A stretch of DNA of 64,000 nt, taken from the NCBI GenBank assembly GCA_964020085.1, contig OZ026607.1, forward strand, positions 19,555,606-19,619,605. Direction: 5' to 3'. Source of the stretch: Micromussa lordhowensis. Its lineage: Eukaryota; Cnidaria; Anthozoa; Scleractinia; Lobophylliidae. The position numbers were made by a program, and so were the translations under genes. The stretch's first letter is position 1, and every line of letters begins with the position of its first letter. The notes under the pieces were generated by a model that saw only the letters and a program-made list of their open reading frames with translations, ran no database searches and was not told the DNA's origin. Positions 35,801 through 45,760 of this stretch are shown piece after piece.

Positions 35801-36584
35801 TTTCACACTCTACAGCCTGGACGCTTGCCTGATAATCAGAGATGTTGTATTCAGAACGATGAAAACCCGAGCCGCACGACGCATTTTCGTCGTATTCTGA
35901 AAGAGACTCTTGCTGGGCTACTGATTCGATAGCTTCGCCTCGACAAGCTTCAGTTTCTCTTTCACTGCGCGCATCTAGCAGTGGGCTCGAATGTCGGCAG
36001 CTCTCCGAATCGTAACCTGAGCCACATCTTGCATCTGGATTGTACTCTGAGAAGGACTCTTGGTGCGGAGAAGACTCAGACGCACGGTGATCAGTTTGCC
36101 GCCACGCTGCTGAGCCTCTTTCATCACTGATCGCAGGAGCACGAACTTCTGCCAAGGGACCGGCCATGTCCGCTGCGAGGGCAACGTAATGATTTCGTCT
36201 ACGCCTTCTCGTTTCTTGTTGATCAACTGAGGAAACATCACGACGATTTTCCACTTCATGTCTGACTTGGCCATCGCTGCTTGTCTCGCCATAATTATTC
36301 GCTCCAGGCACTTGTAGCTCGGCTAAAGGAACAGCCATGTCTGCTGCAAGCTGTTGATAAGGAGTTCTTAGATGTCTTCTGTGGCGTCCTTGAAGCCCCG
36401 GAAGACTTTCGGTTTCATTTTCAGTTCGCCCATCGTCGCTTGTTCCACTTTCATTATCAACTGCAGGTACTTGAAGATCAGCTAAAGGCCGAGCCAGATT
36501 CTCGGCAAGTCGGTTATAGGGAACCCCTCCCTGCCTTTCGTTGTTTCCGCGTACTTGCTCGGGTGCTGCGTTTCTCTTCTCCAT
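32817..36584 (-). CDS. repeat protein of unknown function, 917 aa, upstream of NBR1
   Basis: Two exons, 36584-34124 and 33109-32817, join in phase (A|GT) with donor GAA/GTAAGT and acceptor TTATTACAG, giving 917 residues. The protein is hydrophilic, Ser/Glu/Arg/Asn-rich and mostly disordered-looking, with no signal peptide or membrane segment. A short module recurs: a basic patch, then Y-x-x-L-A-x-x-h-A-x-x-L-x-x-h. Copies are at Y23 (PYNRLAENLARPLADL), Y76 (PYQQLAADMAVPLAEL), Y133 (HYVALAADMAGPLAEV), Y497 (AYTELAKVVAGDLSAM), Y689 (HYVELAGIIAPQLAAV) and a diverged one at about 850 (NLLQMAESMADSLQSL). A second duplicated module, QES-[FL]-SEY...CGSG, lies at about 175 and 225. NBR1 carries one closely similar copy (KGRKGKGCYNQLAEDLAVEL), preceded like Y689 by KGxKGKG. 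I do not recognise a family. The long open frame and repeat conservation support a real gene. Confidence 0.82.
33299..33444. mobile_element. palindromic fold-back element in the intron of the repeat-protein gene
   Basis: The left arm AATAGACCCTTTTCGATATA... with GAGGCTTAGAGGACACAAAC is inverted on the right as GTTTGTGTCCTCTAAGCCTC with ...CTTTCGAAAG. It lies in the single intron (34123-33110). The ends resemble those of the 5656-5819 element. Confidence 0.75.
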
Positions 36585-37324
36585 CGCTAAACGACTTGCT
36601 CATCAACCGTGACCTGTTTGCGTGACAAACAAGAATCATCACGTTACGCACACATTCTTTGCGTACAGACGAGGCACTCTTTAATACAGAATCTCCTGCC
36701 CTCAGCCAAATCCCCAGGCGAGACACACCCTCCCTTGCCTGGAGATTAGGCCGAGGGAGAGAGATTACTGACATTTCAGGCTAGTGACTGTAATAATTTT
36801 ACAAATTAATAATCGAAAAGTAGCTATTGTATAGGGTTGTCAAAGGAAATTTTATGCTATACACACGTAAACAAATCAACATAAGAAATAATACAGGTGA
36901 CTAACACCTTCTCCTTTTGATTTATGATATTTTGAGCGGTGTAATGTTCTAAACTAATGTTCTGTTAGCTCTCACCCTTGGCAATGATCCCCACATCAGA
37001 AAATTGCCATTTTTTGAAAAAAAAAAATACACACACCCAAAGTTTGGCCAGGAGGGGGAGAGGGGCACCGTTAGAATTGAATGATGCATAAGCAGCTATG
37101 CAGATTCTGACTCAAATTAACATTTGAAATGTATTACTACTTGCTCACATATACCGTAAAATGTAAATATTAAATATCTTTACCAACAAATTTGTTGATA
37201 AAGATTTTGAATAATTAATAGTTCGAGGTGATCTACCATAGTGGAAAGAATGCTATGGACAAACGTTCGAAACTAAAAGTTATCTTCAGCAACCATAATC
37301 TATGGTTTCATCAAAGGGTCACTT

Positions 37325-37690
37325 AGTACCTTTAAGGTTCTTCGTGGTGAAGCTCCCCAGTATACATGTATTGTAGATCTACTGAAGCCCTACAACCCAG
37401 CTAGAACACTAAGATCGTCCACCCAGAATCTTCTTTAAAAGCCTAATTTCAATTAGGCTATGTGGGCCATTTATTTACGGTGTCGGCTCCAACTGTGTGG
37501 AGCTTACTTCCAAAAGACTCGTCTTCCACAAACATTTTTAAAAGCAAACTGAAAATCTTCTTAAATTTTTATCTGTTTTTGACATTTTCTTAATTTTTAT
37601 AGTAGGTATTTGTCTAAAGTTTTAATTTCATGTAAAGAGCCATGGAACCATTGGGAAATGGCACTATAAAAAATATAAATACTTATTTAT
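37325..37690 (+). mobile_element. decayed LINE 3' end
   Basis: The translation in shifting frames resembles the C-terminus of CR1/L2-type LINE reverse-transcriptase proteins: KVLRGEAPQYTCIVDLLKPY, then RTLRSSTQNLL, then after frameshifts VWSLLPKDSSSTNIFKSKLK. It has stops and frameshifts and ends in an ATAAATA-like tail. Non-functional. Confidence 0.6.
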
Positions 37691-39626
37691 GTTTTATTAT
37701 TATTATGACAGCTCATTCTTGTAAGCGACCAGCTCCAGATAAGACCACTTTTTTTGAAAATTCCTGAGGTAATCGCTTACTGGAGCTTCAACTGTACAGG
37801 AACATAGCTTGCTGTGTATACATTTCTTTTGGCTCAACATATAAATCAAAGAATGTCTTTGTAAGAGGCTACAGAAACAAAGTAAATGTTCACTTGTTCT
37901 CTTTACTTAGCAATGTAATATATATTGCTTTTATAGACAACAAAAAACAGAAATGGTTTCACACAATCTAGGAGTGTTTGATACAGATACAAAATCTCTG
38001 CATTCTATCCGCTGACAGATCTACACTTCTAAACAAAAGATTTAGACTTGTAACAAAGTGCAGGCACAAGAACAAGTTCTATGCAGCCAATCAGAATCAG
38101 GATCACTTCAAATGCCCTCCATGAGTCAGTTTAAATTTTGTTTCAGCCGCCATTAAGGGCACAGTTTGATGAACGCTTCAAGACTGAAACTCGACTAACT
38201 GTAGTTTCTACCAGTTCATATTGTTTTTATATATACTGTATATTTTATATGTTTCACTTCAATTCCTTAAATATATTGGATGGAGTGAGTTGCTGAAACC
38301 ATCACAGGCTTCTGCAGAGCACAGCCACCATCGTCTCTCTTTGCCACCCTCTATTTTGTCAACTCATTACTACAATTGTAATTCATCTCCTGGATCCAAG
38401 GAAGTAGAGCATTTGCCAAACTCCCTAACAAACGTTTTCACTTTCAGCTCAGTCCAGTACTGTATCAGCAGGACAAGAGAATTTGCAAATAAACCATTTT
38501 TGTTTTCACAGCAAAGAATATGGCTACAGCTGTTCATCTGAAACTGAAAGACTTTACACAAAGAAGGTAAATCGACACTTCATACATATTTATGAAATAG
38601 CAGCCCTGAACTCAAGTGAAGAATACTCCAAAATCAAATGATATACAAGATTACCGTCGATTGCAAACTTTAAAATATTCCTTGAAACACTGCAAAAATT
38701 GAGTTAAAACGTTCGAGTATATACCCAGGGGCCTATGCGTTGTTTTGAAAGTCCGGCCTTCCTTTTCCGAGTTCCTTTAAAGACAAACATTTGTACCTTA
38801 TATCAAAAATTGTCGATGCATCACATGCTAGTGCCCAGTTCAGAATACACTCAGTACTTGCTGCTAAATAATGTAGCAATACATAGTGTCTCTAGTCTCA
38901 AAAGTAAGCTTTTAACTTTTCGTTCAGAAAATTTAGGACTTAAGCTTATAGCTTAATCTTAGGCTATCTTAAAAATTACGAGGTACGTATTTTAATCAAT
39001 TTCGTTTACTTAGTTTCTTAGATCATTTGTGAGAGTATCACAAGAACATTGCTTAGCTGCTTTTGGATGCCGGCTCCATCTTTATTGTCTGGTGTTTTTT
39101 AACAGCTTTGAACGTATCTTAATTATATATTATAAAAAATCGCCATTGCACTGTTGTCAAACCGTTTCGTTTCCGATTAGAATGAACCCAGTATTTCGTC
39201 TGCATTTTACATGAAAACGACAAAAGCACTTGTACTTACTTGTTACAGCGACCAGCATGTACGTTGTAGCGAAATGTCAGTGATTCAGCATATAATTTTG
39301 TAGTTTAGGGCATTGAAGTTGCTTAGCCAGCAGTTTGCCATTGTTTTAGTCTGGACGTCACGTGGTCGAGACAAAGCGTGCGACGCAGACAGACGCAGAC
39401 ACTAATCTCGTTCCCAGAGCCCACGTGCCTTCTCTGGGAACGAGATTGCGCAGACACGTATCCTTACACGCACCGCACCAATGCGCATGCTGATCTCATC
39501 CACTGACTAAAAGGATCGCGGAATATTCCCTGTGCATCAACTCCTTTATTATCCCTTTATTATACATTGAAGTCACCATCTGTCTTCTCATTGGCTTAAA
39601 GCCTTCAGTTAATTCTGGGAAACAGC

Positions 39627-39687
39627 GCAACCTACAGATTATTCACTAATCTGCTAAAAGATCAGAGAATAATCTGTAGGCTGCGCA
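39627..39687. repeat. hairpin
   Basis: GCGCAACCTACAGATTATTC is inverted as GAATAATCTGTAGGCTGCGC about 20 bp later. It could be a small fold-back. A separate CGTTCCCAGAG / CTCTGGGAACG hairpin lies upstream at about 39410-39440. Confidence 0.5.
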
Positions 39688-39850
39688 CGCAATGCATGAT
39701 TTCCAAGAGCAGTGAAGTTCACAGGTGATGTGGCAAAATGGTCGAATTCTCGTTTGTCCTTATTTTCCTTAAAACAATGTATAATAAAACAGTTATTAGA
39801 TTCAGTTTTTGTGATATTTTTGTGATATTCGGAATAATCAAGGTCTAAAA

Positions 39851-40240
39851 AGCGGGATCAGCGACGAGCGGTATCAGCGAGCGGGATCAGCGACGAGCGG
39901 GATCAGTGGCGAGCGGGATCAGCGACGAGCGGGATCAGCGACGAGCGGGATCAGCGACGAGCGGGATCAGCGACGAGCGGGATCAGCGACGAGTGGGATC
40001 AGCGACGAGCGGGATCAGCGACGAGCGGGATCAGCGACGAGCGGGATCAGCGACGAGCGGGATCAGCGACGAGCGGGATGAGCGACGAGCGGGATCAGCG
40101 ACGAGTGGGATCAGCGACGAGCGGGATCAGCGACGAGTGGGATCAGCGACGAGCGGGATCAGCGACGAGCGGGATCAGCGACGAGCGGGATCAGCGACGA
40201 GCGGGATCAGCGACGAGCGGGATCAGCGACGAGTGGGATC
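39851..40240. repeat. 16-bp minisatellite, ~24 copies
   Basis: The unit AGCGGGATCAGCGACG is repeated about 24 times with rare substitutions (GCGGG to GTGGG; TCAGC to TGAGC). Because 16 is not a multiple of 3, all frames recur every 48 bp and stay open, producing spurious Asp/Arg/Ser/Gly-rich ORFs. Confidence 0.95.
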
Positions 40241-40649
40241 CAGGAGAAAAAAGGCTGACACTAGTCGTCGCCCGCCCGCTTTTTCGATCGTCCGCACTGA
40301 CCGAGAGCCTGGAACTGAAAGAAATGGAAGTGACTTTAAATTGGTTCCTTTCATATATATTTTTATTTCTTCTGTTCATTAATCTTGCCTTTATTTATCA
40401 GCGTACATGACATGTAGTCTTTATATGCTGATTTACGTAAACATAAGGAAATTATTGTTTTTCATTGTACAGATTGCGTAAAACATATCGATAAAAACAA
40501 CTATATCAAAAAAGTATACAGGTAGATAACTGTTTACAGCAAGAAAATACCATGCCTTTTTTTACAGTAATTACTCTTGCGGAAATAAGAACATCAAACA
40601 ATCCAAAATGAAGACGAATTTATTACATAAACACTAGTGCACTAGTGTG

Positions 40650-40930
40650 TTAGTTTAAACCGCTACTGGCCAGAGGTCATTCCACTATAGGATAATAAAC
40701 TTATGGAATTCATTAGGCAAAGATTTAAAACTGTGTAAAGACCTCGCAAACTTCAAGAAAACTCTAAAGTCAAGGATGTTGAATGAGTTTTTAAAACAAA
40801 AAATAGTTTTAACTCATAGTTTTATACATTTTACTGTACATATATATTTTCTTATTGTATTCATTTATTGTACTGTTCACTGAAAACCCCTATTCGGGAG
40901 TGTTCAATAAAGTTTAAACCTTAAACTTAA
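40650..40930 (+). mobile_element. LINE 3' end
   Basis: The translation RSFHYRIINLWNSLGKDLKL, then ANFKKTLKSRML, matches the conserved C-terminal end of LINE ORF2 proteins (hWNSLP...h..FK..LK). It is followed by AATAAAG and a short TTAAACCTTAAACTTAAAC tail, and is strongly 5'-truncated. Confidence 0.65.
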
Positions 40931-41245
40931 ACAGAACTTAGATGTGTTGCTGTGTGATCGAAACATCATCGGATCTTTCTTGGATATCTTCGGTTATGTT
41001 CGGAAATTTTCGTGAATGTTTCGGAAAATGCTCGGAAACGTTTGTTGGGCCTTCGCAACGCTCACTCATGAGATATCAAGTTGAAATCGAAGATAAAACT
41101 CGTATCCACGCGCGGGCATGTAATATCATCTCTATACATTTTTATTCTAGTGAAACATATATGATATGTACTACACTACAATCTTCAGTACGAAAAGTCT
41201 CCAGCGACAGTCAGAATTCTACCTCTTGTGAAATGTTCGCAGACC

Positions 41246-41575
41246 TCACGGCCTTAATTTTTTACACTCATAAAATGTGTACAACGGCTTGAAAACATCT
41301 TCCCACAGCTGCAAAGCGATCTCCTCGTCGATTGTTTGCCATTGCACTTCTAACTCGAACTTCTTGAATCCGGGTGGGCTCTCTATCTGTAATTCTTTAA
41401 GGGTTTTTCTTTTCATCAAAACCTTAGCGCTGCTCCGAGTGCTGTTGTTATCAACGGTGGAGTTTCGCTCTGCTCGGTCTGTTTCTGTGCTTTTTTCCTC
41501 CTTGCCGCTCCGAAGATTACCAAACAGTCTTCCATGTTCTTCAATCTTTGCTGGTTTGCCCGTGCATGCTCCCAT
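41246..41575 (-). CDS. MG-x-C small protein, copy 1 (109 aa)
   Basis: A single-exon ORF starting MGACTGKPAKIEEHG. Gly2 and Cys4 suggest N-myristoylation and palmitoylation (inference), so it may be membrane-attached. A charged middle follows, then a conserved C-terminal core (KRKTLKELQIESPPGFKKFE, then LEVQWQTIDEEIALQLWEDV). The core is identical at 40 of 47 positions to the tandem paralog at 44032-44343, whereas the middle diverges, as expected for coding constraint. Upstream it has a CCAAT box (41746-41750) and a TATA box (41707-41714) about 130 bp before the ATG. No family is recognised. Confidence 0.7.
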   Translation of the reverse strand: MGACTGKPAKIEEHGRLFGNLRSGKEEKSTETDRAERNSTVDNNSTRSSAKVLMKRKTLKELQIESPPGFKKFELEVQWQTIDEEIALQLWEDVFKPLYTFYECKKLRP

Positions 41576-41706
41576 TTTTAACCCAGAATACTGGTATCGC
41601 GTCCGCGCGAAGTGCTGTTTCTATTTTGTACCTCAAAAGGCAAATTTCCCGCTGCTAAAAGACAAGACGCGATGATCAAAAGCAAAATATATGCATTGTA
41701 GAATGA

Positions 41707-41750
41707 TATTTATACATTTTCTACCATTTGTAACTGACGCAAATGATTGG
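41707..41750 (-). promoter_or_regulatory. CCAAT + TATA promoter of MG-x-C copy 1
   Basis: On the minus strand CCCAATCATTTGCGTCAGTT is followed by TATAAATA at 41714-41707. The order and roughly 32-bp spacing are normal for a core promoter. The same CCAATCATTTG-GTCAGTT block lies upstream of copy 2 (about 44507-44528) and in the orphan block near 45686-45704. Confidence 0.6.
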
Positions 41751-42206
41751 GTGTTGTTCTGCGTAATGAGTAAGGTTCTTTGGTTTCCAATAATGTTTGT
41801 TGATCTCATACGTCTGAGCGTGCATGCTACAACTACGTCAATTCAGTCACGTGACGTAGTAATTAAAGTGCTTTTGCTTAATCGCATTTTTGTTTCGTTT
41901 CTAAATTTTGAGCAAAAATGTACTCAAAGTTACGCTCTGTATAGCGCTCTGCATAGCTACTTGAGTGCGATTTTGATGTCGTACGGACGGTGCGACAAAC
42001 ACTGGAAGAGCCTTGTACCGAGGCGTTCTCCGTTGGAGGTCTGGGGCCAAGAATAGTTTTCCCTCCTCCGTTACGATTACGATTACATAATGTCGATCGA
42101 GTCCTATGTACAGACCTCGTGCGGACCTCACGCAATATTTTAGCAATCGCGCGTGGAACCGGCTTTGCGAAAGAGTTCCATAGATAAGAAAAATATTAAG
42201 GAATGG

Positions 42207-42253
42207 ACAATGTCTAGCGTGCGTCCATCCAATTCGGGATGCACGCGGATAAA

Positions 42254-42291
<38 letters not shown>

Positions 42292-42372
42292 CGAGAGCAT
42301 CTCTAGCTACCTAAGTGCTCGCCCAACTATCCAAGTCCATCCCGAATTGGATGGACGCACCCTAGACATTGT
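42207..42372. mobile_element. palindromic fold-back element
   Basis: ACAATGTCTAG...GCGTCCATCCAATTCGGGAT is inverted as ATCCCGAATTGGATGGACGC...CTAGACATTGT. The inner arms GAGAGCAC and AGAGATGCTC also pair. It is 166 bp, non-coding, and only 2 bp from the next palindrome. Confidence 0.85.
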
Positions 42373-42374
42373 TC

Positions 42375-42539
42375 ATAGAACCTTTGCATAAATGGCGCCT
42401 AAATTTGAATAACAATACTTATACATCCTTAGCCTCACATTCATGTGAAAAATCCTTTGTCTGAAAACATGAGCACGAGGCTAAGGATGTATCAAGTATT
42501 GTTATTTAAATTTAGGCGCCATTTATGCAAAGGGTCTAT
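42375..42539. mobile_element. palindromic fold-back element
   Basis: ATAGAACCTTTGCATAAATG...GCGCCTAAATTTGAATAACA is inverted as TGTTATTTAAATTTAGGCGC...CATTTATGCAAAGGGTCTAT, with a central ATCCTTAGCCTC / GAGGCTAAGGAT pair. It is 165 bp and non-coding. Confidence 0.85.
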
Positions 42540-42897
42540 TGCTTTTATAACATAGCAAGACATTTTTCACGCTGAAAAGTCGCTTTTTCTGCACTGATCA
42601 AATTGCAAATTCTGCACCTGCACGTGTTGTTTTCACGTGCATAGACTTTGCACATGCACGTGCACGTGTTGTTTTCACCGGTAGCACTTTCGCTGATCTT
42701 TCGACGCTTCCGATGTTTCTGTAACCATTTCAGACACATTTTCTAAATCTTCAAAGTCATCGAGAAACCCTGACTCAAATGTTGGACAATAATAGCCATT
42801 AGTAACAGCTAAAGTCAAGTTTTACTCGAAAAAAGTTGCGAGAAAAAACTTTTGCTGGCAAGAAATTTCACCGACAATGACGTCAGCCTGAACCATC

Positions 42898-42931
<34 letters not shown>

Positions 42932-44031
42932 GAGCCAATCAGAGCGCACGCTAGCACATAGCTATGTTGTAATACCCTTTGTAGGTTCATAACTGCTTCT
43001 TTCAGGGAATAAAAACGTTCAACATCGATCAGGCTAAAAAGCTTGTTTCACTAAGAGTTACAGAATACAATTCATATTGTTTACTTCCCAGTTAAATTTT
43101 GGAAAACAAACTGTGCGAAGATGTCGCAATACTCCTGACGTAAGCTGTTACCATGGCAGTCAAGAAGCGGCCCGCACCTTCGGTAAACACCAAAGTTTTC
43201 GGTGAAGTTTAGGAATACTAATTAATTAGTAGCTGGTCTGAGATCATGTTTGGGGATGGCGAGGAATACAAAACAAAATGTACAGTAAATCAGCATTAAA
43301 CCAGCTAAATCTGATTGTTAATAGCAGTTGAAATGAATATATTCGCGTCGGATAGAACTCAATGTTATAAAACGTAGTCACCCAAATTAAAAGGTGAGTT
43401 ATCATTTGTGCTATTTCGCCATTTTTTGGAATGCAAGGCTCATTTGGTAATCAGATCAAGATCATGGATAACACAACGACAATATGAAGAAGTAAATAAG
43501 TAATTTATTAAACGTCAATAACACGGGAAGTGCTTTCGTATTCTTCCGAGCCAAGGGCTGGTGCATGTTAGAAAGGCTCCACATATTTCTGGGATGGATT
43601 ACTCCTTTTGAATGTAAATTATTCTGACAATTAGTTTTCTCAACTAATGACATAGAGGCTTTTTTTGCTAAAAACAAAGCTTAGCGGCTCGGCAAATATC
43701 CACCACCATCTCGGTGAATTAACTGTTAATTAATTATCGGGAGTTGCGCAAATGTAACGAGAAAAATAACAAAAACATACATGTAACAGATTCTAATAAG
43801 AGTAATTTCCCTTTCGCTAAATTACAATAATCAGACAAACGAACTGTCAAGAAACGAAAACTCAATGATACTTAAGCTTTGATTTCGACAAAAGTCTGTT
43901 GTGCATTACGTTAAGTTTTCAGTTCATGAAAATCGTTTGAAAGTTTACAGTTCGTACCTGTTAGTAAATGGTCAGAGGTTTTTTCCATTGTACCCGTTAC
44001 AAGTCGTTTTTATTTATATGTCTCACAGATA
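42540..44031. other. spacer between the two MG-x-C genes
   Basis: AT-rich sequence with a duplicated TGCACGTG motif near 42650. No gene or clear element is seen. The right end may include 3' UTR of copy 2. Confidence 0.6.
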
Positions 44032-44343
44032 TTAATCAAAAGTATATAACGGCTTGTAAACATCCTCCCACAGTTGCAAAGCGATATCCTCGTCAATCGT
44101 TTGCCATTTCACCTCTAACTCGAACTTCCTGAATCCAGGTGGACCCTCTTCTTGTAATTCTTGAAGCGTTTTTCTTTTCACGGTTACCTCAGCGCCACTC
44201 CGAGTGTTGTTGTTATCAACGATGGAAACAAGATCAGCTCTGAATTCTTTCTCCTGACGCTTTGACTTCTTTCCTCTCCGAAAAATGCCAACTGTTTTGC
44301 CACCTTCTTCAGTCTTTGCTGGTTTGGTCATGCATGTTCCCAT
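44032..44343 (-). CDS. MG-x-C small protein, copy 2 (103 aa)
   Basis: Single-exon paralog of the gene at 41246-41575, in the same orientation about 2.5 kb away. It starts MGTCMTKPAKTEEGG, with Gly2, Cys4 and Thr6, a better N-myristoylation match than copy 1. The core is KRKTLQELQEEGPPGFRKFE, then LEVKWQTIDEDIALQLWEDV. It ends six residues earlier than copy 1, after PLYTFD. The 5' flank is recognisably homologous to that of copy 1. Function unknown; a lineage-restricted membrane-associated protein is a reasonable guess only. Confidence 0.7.
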   Translation of the reverse strand: MGTCMTKPAKTEEGGKTVGIFRRGKKSKRQEKEFRADLVSIVDNNNTRSGAEVTVKRKTLQELQEEGPPGFRKFELEVKWQTIDEDIALQLWEDVYKPLYTFD

Positions 44344-45225
44344 GATTTTCTTTTGCCAAGAATACTTGACTGATCGCTGTCCGTGTGAAGTGTTGTTGCT
44401 TTTTTGTAACTCAAAAGGGAAATTGCCCTCAAAGTACGATACGATGCGATGGTCAAAAACAAATGATTTGTGTACTGCGGAATTTGATTTAAATATTTTC
44501 TACCGTTCAACTGACACAAATGATTGGATGCCTATCTGCCCAATAAGAAGTTTCGTTAAATTCCGGTGACGGTTTTTGTAATCATACACGTGACTTTCAA
44601 CAAGACTGTCACAGTGTTACGTTGTCCATCCATGTAGCCGGTAGACACGCTCCAGAAAACGTTTTTTTAGCTCAGTCACTTGGCGAAGTGATGTACTTTC
44701 GATGGTGTAATGTTCCTTAAGGTGGCTCAAAAAAGTTCCCGGCAATTTCCAAAACTTAGCTTGGTGAGTCATTAGAACTACCCTTTATCAGTTGATGCCA
44801 CAATCACCGTGGTATCAAAAAATCTATCAAATCATTGGTGAACATGCACGCTGGTATCATTTTCGTGACATAATAGATTACCATATAGCGGCAGTATGAC
44901 TTGCTAAAAACACCCTTAATTTCAGCTTTAACTGCAAAACGAGTCCTGTAACCCCCAGTTTTTAATCATGATTGAATTTTGATTAGCAGGACAACAAACA
45001 ACTTGCAAATTTTCGAAAACATGGCATTTCTCACGTTTTTTTTTTCTTGATTGTAAATAGATTCTTATCTGATTTTTATACTTATATTATTATTAAAATG
45101 CCAAATGAAACACTGTAGTAAGCTTCTTAATTAATTAATTTATCTGTCAGCCAACTGGATAAGTGTTTTCAATGCAGAAAGCTAAAGGTGACGTCCAATT
45201 GTTTCACATGCATGTGATTTACAAG

Positions 45226-45625
45226 CAAAGTCAAGACAAGTCATCTTTATTTAAGCAGGGTGGCCCCTTCAGCACTAGGCTGGTATCAATAGGAGCCCTG
45301 CGTAATTAATGACTACTGCATGATAATTGAAAAACTACCACCGGCTAAAAACTACTACAAGATAAAAAGACAACAATCATATAGAATAAGAAAAGGCTAA
45401 TGAAATATACAATATCTCATCTAGTAAAGTACGTATTGTTTAAGAAGGTTCTTAAACTTGGAGAGTGATGTAGCTCCTTTCAATGATCTAGGTAATTTAT
45501 TAAAAAGGATCGAACCTGAATACCTAAAAGTGTTTTTTCCTAGACTTAATTTAGGGGCGGGTAAGTGAAGATCGTTTCTGTTTCTGGTGTTACGACTGTG
45601 AATCCAATTATTTCTTATGAAAAGG
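45226..45625 (-). mobile_element. LINE 3' end (CR1/L2-like)
   Basis: The minus-strand translation RNNWIHSRNTRNRNDLHLPA, then PKLSLGKNTFRYSGSILFNK, then LPRSLKGATSLSKFKNLLKQ and a stop at about 45420 is the typical C-terminus of a LINE ORF2. An AAATAAAGATGACTTG 3' end follows near 45240. It is intact over this short piece and 5'-truncated near the orphan promoter block. Confidence 0.75.
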
Positions 45626-45660
45626 ACAAGACCTGTACCCTTAGGACTAGCTGGAAATGT

Positions 45661-45760
45661 AATTTATGTATTTCCTCGTTTTTTTAACTGACCCTAATGA
45701 TTGGGTGTCTCTGCTGTGGTGGCAGATGTGTTTCTATTTCCTGCAACGTTTTTTGATCTC
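45661..45760 (-). pseudogene. orphan third copy of the MG-x-C promoter
   Basis: TTTTTAACTGACCCTAATGA, continuing into TTGGGTG and then TTTGATCTCAGATAC, aligns with the 5' flank of MG-x-C copy 1 (TTTGTAACTGACGCAAATGA, TTGGGTG, TTTGTTGATCTCATAC), including the CCAAT box. No coding copy follows; the LINE fragment lies where the gene body would be. I infer a third duplicate that lost its body. Confidence 0.5.

Larger units (their letters stand above)
36585..41245. other. gene-poor, repeat-rich spacer
   Basis: No gene is supported in 4.7 kb. Contents: the upstream side of the repeat-protein gene, a degenerate LINE 3' end (37325-37690), AT-rich unique-looking DNA (37.7-39.3 kb), two small hairpins (39408-39444 and 39627-39687), a 16-bp minisatellite (39851-40240) and another LINE tail (40650-40930). 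Confidence 0.65.

Noticed and set aside
39906..40382. 158-codon Asp/Arg/Ser/Gly repeat ORF
   Set aside because: It is produced by the 16-bp minisatellite, which is open in several frames; no start context, splice or domain support.
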